This document shows positions 60,154 through 64,000 of a DNA stretch of 64,000 nt, in pieces; positions within the stretch are counted from its first letter, which is position 1, and each line of letters opens with the position of its first letter. This DNA comes from SpSt-539 sp964549445 (GTDB lineage Bacteria; Planctomycetota; Phycisphaerae; UBA1845; UTPLA1): contig CAZJVS010000008.1 of assembly GCA_964549445.1 (NCBI GenBank), positions 1 to 64,000 of the forward strand, given 5' to 3'. The translations under genes and the position numbers were made by a program. A model generated the notes under the pieces. The model was given only the letters and a program-made list of their open reading frames with translations, searched no databases and was not told the DNA's origin.

Positions 60154-61803
60154 TCACGGCGAAAGATTGATCCACGCCACATTTGCGAACGCGGCGATGT
60201 CCCGGCCGTCGGTGCTGCCGTCGCCGTCGATGTCGCTTCGAGAGACGTGTTCGGGCGCATCCGGCATGCCGAGCAGCGCCCGCGTCATCAACTCAATGTC
60301 GATGGCATCGACGTCGCCGTCGGCATCGATGTCGCCGATGGGGCGGGTCGATTCGGAGAACAGATCGTTCGGGCCTTCCGTGGGGGTAAAGAGATACTTG
60401 AATGATCCGGGCAGGCGGGCGGCCCAGGCGGCTTCATTGTGCTGCTGGCCGTAGCCGATCGTGTGTTTCAGGTCGCGTTCCAGCACGTAGGCCAGCCGCG
60501 AGATGCCGTCGCGCAGGTCAAAGCACGGCCAGGCGTTGTCCTGTGACGTGCCGCTGTCGCCGCTGTCCATGTAGATGCGGATGCCGCGCTTCGGCCCCAG
60601 CCGAACACGATTGGGGAAGTTGGCAAACTGCCACGAGCCCGACATGGCGCCAATCTTGCTGAACGTCCCGCTGTAGTCCCAGCCGAGGTACAGCGAGACC
60701 AACCCGCCAAGACTCGACCCCATCGTCGACGTCTCCTCGCGGCCGGTGAGCGTTCGATAGTTGGCATCGATGACCGGCTTGAGCTCGTTGATGAGGAATT
60801 GAGCATAGAGATTGGCCCTGCCGGGCTGGCCGGAAAACGTGTCGTCCGGCGGCAGATAGTTGGGGATGCGGTTGGCCGTGTTATCGACGCCGACAATGAT
60901 CATCTCGCGCATCGTCCCCTCGCGGATGAGCTGCGCCGCCGTCTCGTCGGCGTTCCACGTGCCGAACGGCCCCTGGTCAAAGACGTTCTGCCCATCGTGC
61001 ATGTAGAGCACGGGATAGCGGCGCGACGTGTTCTGAGAGTATCCGCGCGGCCGCAGGACTCGGTAGGGACGGTTTTCGTTCAGGACGGTCGAGAAAAAAG
61101 TTCCGACGTTTGCCTGCGTCGGCGCGCCGACGGTCACCGGCGGAACGTAATCGAAGACGTGTCCATCCTGGATGAACGCGGCGTCCAGTGGTGTGCTGTA
61201 TTGTCCGCTGACCGGGTCGCGGCCGGGGCCGTTTGCATCGGTGAAGTAGAACTCGACGTCGCGCTGCGCCTGTCCGAAACCGCTGCGGTTCCAGCGCCAT
61301 TCGCCGATGCCGCGACCAAGACCGGTTCGCATCATCGGCAGGGCGCTAAAGCCGCCGCCGCCCTGCCGCCAGTTCAGAACGGGTCGACTGAAGCCGGAGT
61401 GATAGAAGATCGACTTCGTCGGAGGCGTCGGGTTGGCAGGTGCGGTCGAGGCGGCGGTGGGGGAGGTGAGAAAAGTGCCGTTCGCGGGGTTGGAAAGCGT
61501 GGAAATGCTGTCACTGCGTAGCACATAACGATAGGTGAAGTTCGTCCCGGTTGGAATCGCGATCGTCATCTTCCAAACCGGGTAGGTCCCCGGTTCGAGC
61601 TTGACCGCTCGCGTCATGTCGTTGCTTCCGAGCTCGGGGATGTCGCCCAGGACAAAGATGCTGTTGCCGAAGGTCGTGGTCTGATTGATTGAGAACAACA
61701 CATCCTCACGATCAACCCCCAATGCGGGCGTAGCCGCCACCAGAAGGGCGAGGAGTACGGATCGAGCGACGTAGCTTCGGTTCATCGTAGAGCTCGTAAG
61801 CAT
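60154..61803 (-). CDS. secreted esterase (Fes/EstA-like alpha/beta hydrolase) with CBM20-like and dockerin-like domains
   Basis: 549 residues; AGGAAAG lies 4 nt before the ATG at 61803. Signal peptide ends near TPALGVD. Residues ~35-100 look like a CBM20 starch-binding module (DVLFSINQTTTFGNSIFVLG; YPVWKMTIAIPTGTNFTYRY). The hydrolase follows, with PVLYMHDGQNVFD, the nucleophile elbow GSSLGG and Asp in YMDSGDSG; this is the enterochelin/feruloyl-esterase-like branch. A dockerin-like pair, GDIDADGDVDAIDIELM and DIDGDGSTDGRDIAAF, ends the protein. It probably deacylates an extracellular ester, perhaps on polysaccharide; the substrate is inferred. Confidence 0.85.
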   Translation of the reverse strand: MLTSSTMNRSYVARSVLLALLVAATPALGVDREDVLFSINQTTTFGNSIFVLGDIPELGSNDMTRAVKLEPGTYPVWKMTIAIPTGTNFTYRYVLRSDSISTLSNPANGTFLTSPTAASTAPANPTPPTKSIFYHSGFSRPVLNWRQGGGGFSALPMMRTGLGRGIGEWRWNRSGFGQAQRDVEFYFTDANGPGRDPVSGQYSTPLDAAFIQDGHVFDYVPPVTVGAPTQANVGTFFSTVLNENRPYRVLRPRGYSQNTSRRYPVLYMHDGQNVFDQGPFGTWNADETAAQLIREGTMREMIIVGVDNTANRIPNYLPPDDTFSGQPGRANLYAQFLINELKPVIDANYRTLTGREETSTMGSSLGGLVSLYLGWDYSGTFSKIGAMSGSWQFANFPNRVRLGPKRGIRIYMDSGDSGTSQDNAWPCFDLRDGISRLAYVLERDLKHTIGYGQQHNEAAWAARLPGSFKYLFTPTEGPNDLFSESTRPIGDIDADGDVDAIDIELMTRALLGMPDAPEHVSRSDIDGDGSTDGRDIAAFANVAWINLSP

Positions 61804-61819
61804 GGTTCTTTCCTCGACC

Positions 61820-63916
61820 TTACGCTGCCGGTCGCGAAGTCGCCGACGCGAGTCGTTCCATCATCTGCACGTAGAAACGGCTGTATTCGCCACTGTTGGT
61901 CACGCCATCCTGTGCGAGCTCTCGGGCAGCTGCCGTGTTTCCGGTGCGGATGTAGGCGTCAAACAGGGCCGCGTCCGCTGCCACGCGGTCCATGCCCGAA
62001 AGCTGCTCGCGTGCCGCCCGCAGATGTGGAATCGAACTCGCGAAGTCTCCCACAAGCTGGTACAGCCGTCCGATGTGACGATCGACCATTCCTGACTGTC
62101 CCCGGCCGTGCCCCAGCAAAAACTTGCCGCGATCGATCGCGTCGAGACCAATGCGGCGGTCCTCATCCGAAAGGCGCCCGCGAAGTTTCTCGCGAGACGC
62201 CAGGAGGAAGTAGGTGTATTCGAGGTTCCAGTCCGAGAAGGGGGGCACGCAGCGCGTCGCGACGTCGAACAACGGTTCGGCTTTTGCGAAATCGCCGTCC
62301 CGGACGAACGCACGGGCAACGACGCCGCTGATCGGCCGTTGCTGACCCGTGCGGTGAAGTTGCGGCTTCTGCCATTCCTGTGCAGCGGTGAGTGCGGAGG
62401 CCGGCATCTGCGACTGAAGCTCCTTGACGAGCGCATCGAAGCGGGAAAGGGCGCCTGGATTGCTGCTGGCAAAGAATGGAATGGCACAGAGGATCCGCAC
62501 GGTATGCGCGACGCCGTAGCGGTCGTAGATATTGTCGCCGAGTTGCCGGGCATACGTCTCATCATCCGGCAGCTTCGCGACCGCCGCCGGATCGACCGCG
62601 AGCGACCCCTTCATTCCGACGAGCGTGCGGACAATCGCGCGGGCGACGAGAGCTTGTCCGGCCAGCGTGGGATGAACGTGATCATCCATCAGCTCCCAGC
62701 CGATACATCCACCCGGGCTGGCATCGCGAAAGGCCTGTTGAAGGTCACAGAGGGCCGCGCCCTGCTCGCTCGCGGCCCTGCGGAGCGAATCGTTTTCGGC
62801 CGCCGGCGCTCGCCACGGCATCGGGTCGAGGTTAATCGCCGCCTGAAACTCGGCAGAAGCGCCCGCTTTGTCACCCAGGGCAAACTTTGCCCGCCCCAGC
62901 GCGAAATGGGCGTGCGCCAGGTTCGGCGCGGCCTTGAGAACCTCTTGCAGCGCCAGGACGGCCTGCGCCGGCTTCGTCTCGGCGTCCGCCAGCCCCGCTT
63001 CCATCGCCGCCTGGACTCGCGCCCGTTCGCCCTCCGGCACGCCCGACAGATCAGCCGCCCCCAGCGGCGCAAGGTCGCGCTCGTTGGCGGGCAACGTGCA
63101 CACGATGACCGGCACATTCCGCACGCGGCACCGGCGAATCATCTCGGAGACGTTTGCATAGAGGTTCGACGCGGCATCCGCGCGGAGTGGGTCGTCAGGC
63201 GCAATGGCCGACTGCGCCATCATCACCTCCATCAGCGTCTTTCCCTCGCGCGACTTTGGCTTGTCAAACAGCGCCGTCACCCACTGCACCAGTCCGAGCG
63301 ACCGGACCACTCGCTGCAGTCGCATGGCGGCCGGCGACCGGCCCGCACGGTTCAGGGACGCGACGCCGTACGCTCCAAAGAACTCGTTGTTCCCACCGTA
63401 GATCACGACAAGATCGGGCTCGTAATCGAGGGCCTCGGTCAGGATTTCGAGCATCGGAAAACTGGAGATGGCCGTCGTGCCGATGTTCACGATTTCGACT
63501 TTCTTGTTCGGCCAAAGGTCCTCCAGCATGCGCTGTAGGAACGACCCGGCCGAAAATGCCCGCGGTTCCGGAAAGCCCTTCATCGCCGACTCGCCACTGA
63601 GCACAACTCGAATCGTTCCGGGCGGCTTGGGGCTCAGAAACGTGTTCTCGTCGATCGCTCCGGGGCGGTCGCGATTGGAATAAAAGTACGAGGCCGGACC
63701 GGACTTGTCGGTGATGACAACCGTGCCGCGCGGGCTGTCGCCGACGCGCAGCAGGGTCGGCGCATAACCGCCGTAACCAGCGAGCCGGGCGACGCCTTCC
63801 AGACACGTCAGACCGGCGATTGGAAGCAGAACTGCGAAAGCGGCAAAAAGGATCCGCTTGCGGCGCGACGGCTGCGACTTCGGTTGGGCGTCCAGTGTCG
63901 GAGCTGCGGTGGACAT
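61820..63916 (-). CDS. membrane-anchored SGNH/GDSL-like protein with TPRs
   Basis: 698 residues from the ATG at 63916; an in-frame ATG at 63970 lies inside a terminator hairpin and is rejected. A basic N-terminus and one membrane helix (RILFAAFAVLLPIAGLTCLEG) are followed by an SGNH-hydrolase-like domain: LSGESAMKG (block I), TTAISSF (block II), YGGNNEFFG (block III) and a late DDHVHPT (Asp-x-x-His). TPR-like helices lie in the middle (AHFALGRAKFALGDKAGAS) and fill the C-terminal half. It would act outside the membrane, perhaps on surface glycan O-acyl groups. It follows the next gene terminator and lies 16 bp upstream of the esterase gene, so the two may be co-transcribed. Confidence 0.78.
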   Translation of the reverse strand: MSTAAPTLDAQPKSQPSRRKRILFAAFAVLLPIAGLTCLEGVARLAGYGGYAPTLLRVGDSPRGTVVITDKSGPASYFYSNRDRPGAIDENTFLSPKPPGTIRVVLSGESAMKGFPEPRAFSAGSFLQRMLEDLWPNKKVEIVNIGTTAISSFPMLEILTEALDYEPDLVVIYGGNNEFFGAYGVASLNRAGRSPAAMRLQRVVRSLGLVQWVTALFDKPKSREGKTLMEVMMAQSAIAPDDPLRADAASNLYANVSEMIRRCRVRNVPVIVCTLPANERDLAPLGAADLSGVPEGERARVQAAMEAGLADAETKPAQAVLALQEVLKAAPNLAHAHFALGRAKFALGDKAGASAEFQAAINLDPMPWRAPAAENDSLRRAASEQGAALCDLQQAFRDASPGGCIGWELMDDHVHPTLAGQALVARAIVRTLVGMKGSLAVDPAAVAKLPDDETYARQLGDNIYDRYGVAHTVRILCAIPFFASSNPGALSRFDALVKELQSQMPASALTAAQEWQKPQLHRTGQQRPISGVVARAFVRDGDFAKAEPLFDVATRCVPPFSDWNLEYTYFLLASREKLRGRLSDEDRRIGLDAIDRGKFLLGHGRGQSGMVDRHIGRLYQLVGDFASSIPHLRAAREQLSGMDRVAADAALFDAYIRTGNTAAARELAQDGVTNSGEYSRFYVQMMERLASATSRPAA

Positions 63917-63946
63917 CGGCGCAAACACTCGCGTCGTGCACAATTC

Positions 63947-63987
63947 AAAAAAGAAAGCGGCTCTCGTCATTGTATGACAAGAGCCGC
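63947..63987 (-). terminator. strong minus-strand intrinsic terminator of a gene beyond the right edge
   Basis: On the minus strand, GCGGCTCT and GTCAT pair with ATGAC and AGAGCCGC (63987-63957) around a 3-nt loop with one mismatch, followed by TTTCTTTTTT (63956-63947). It ends transcription coming from beyond 64000. Confidence 0.85.
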
Positions 63988-64000
63988 CTGAATAACTATG

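Noticed and set aside
62108..63538. 476-residue plus-strand open frame inside the SGNH/TPR gene
   Set aside because: Arg/His-rich shadow of a gene with clear SGNH blocks and TPRs.
63917..63970. N-terminal extension of the SGNH/TPR protein
   Set aside because: The ATG at 63970 is inside a strong terminator hairpin whose T-tract covers the next codons.

Overview
The window is GC-rich bacterial DNA, almost certainly from a member of the Planctomycetota, perhaps class Phycisphaerae. The pointers are secreted proteins ending in dockerin-like EF-hand pairs, a PEP-CTERM protein with HAF-type repeats, FG-GAP repeat proteins, a Gly-rich secretin in a pilM-led operon, frequent GTG/TTG starts and many short leaders. 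The taxonomic call is inference; no rRNA is present.

Layout. 1-520: 3'-truncated methyltransferase on the minus strand. 586-9880: type IV pilus/type II secretion-like operon (PilM-like ATPase fused to a membrane anchor, two bitopic inner-membrane proteins, a secretin). 9942-15115: a tandem pair of polytopic membrane proteins with C-terminal TPRs, then a YdjY-like protein. 15117-18427 (minus): a PEP-CTERM protein; then tyrS with two small downstream genes. 18504-24355: SMR transporter, SRPBCC protein, and two secreted zinc proteases facing tail to tail. 24464-31737: a UgpC/MalK-type ATPase behind a consensus promoter, then a terminator-preceded nusA-infB-DUF503-rbfA cluster that ends with an HhH-GPD-like protein. 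31765-39057: TPR protein, YebC, Xer recombinase, SDR reductase, small membrane protein, DnaJ. 39172-46746: nitrilase-family protein, sdhC-sdhA without sdhB, VTT-domain protein, methyltransferase, pyrD overlapping a pseudouridine synthase. 46790-48864 (minus): ECF sigma factor, anti-sigma factor and a secretin N-domain protein.

48916-56221 (minus) is the most interesting part. It is a tightly spaced eight-gene operon: four-helix membrane protein, Ser/Thr kinase with two zinc ribbons, TM zinc-ribbon protein, winged-helix/ESCRT-III-like fusion, two further ESCRT-III-like coiled-coil proteins, a Vps4-like AAA ATPase with an N-terminal MIT-like helical domain, and an SPFH-like/beta-propeller protein. 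It reads as a bacterial ESCRT-III/Vps4-type membrane-remodelling module under kinase control. This is inferred from motif and architecture reading, without any database search.

56430-63987: tRNA-Asp(GUC) with its own promoter and terminator, two divergent FG-GAP/dockerin proteins, a starch-binding-domain esterase with dockerin, an SGNH-like TPR protein, and a minus-strand terminator belonging to a gene beyond the right edge.
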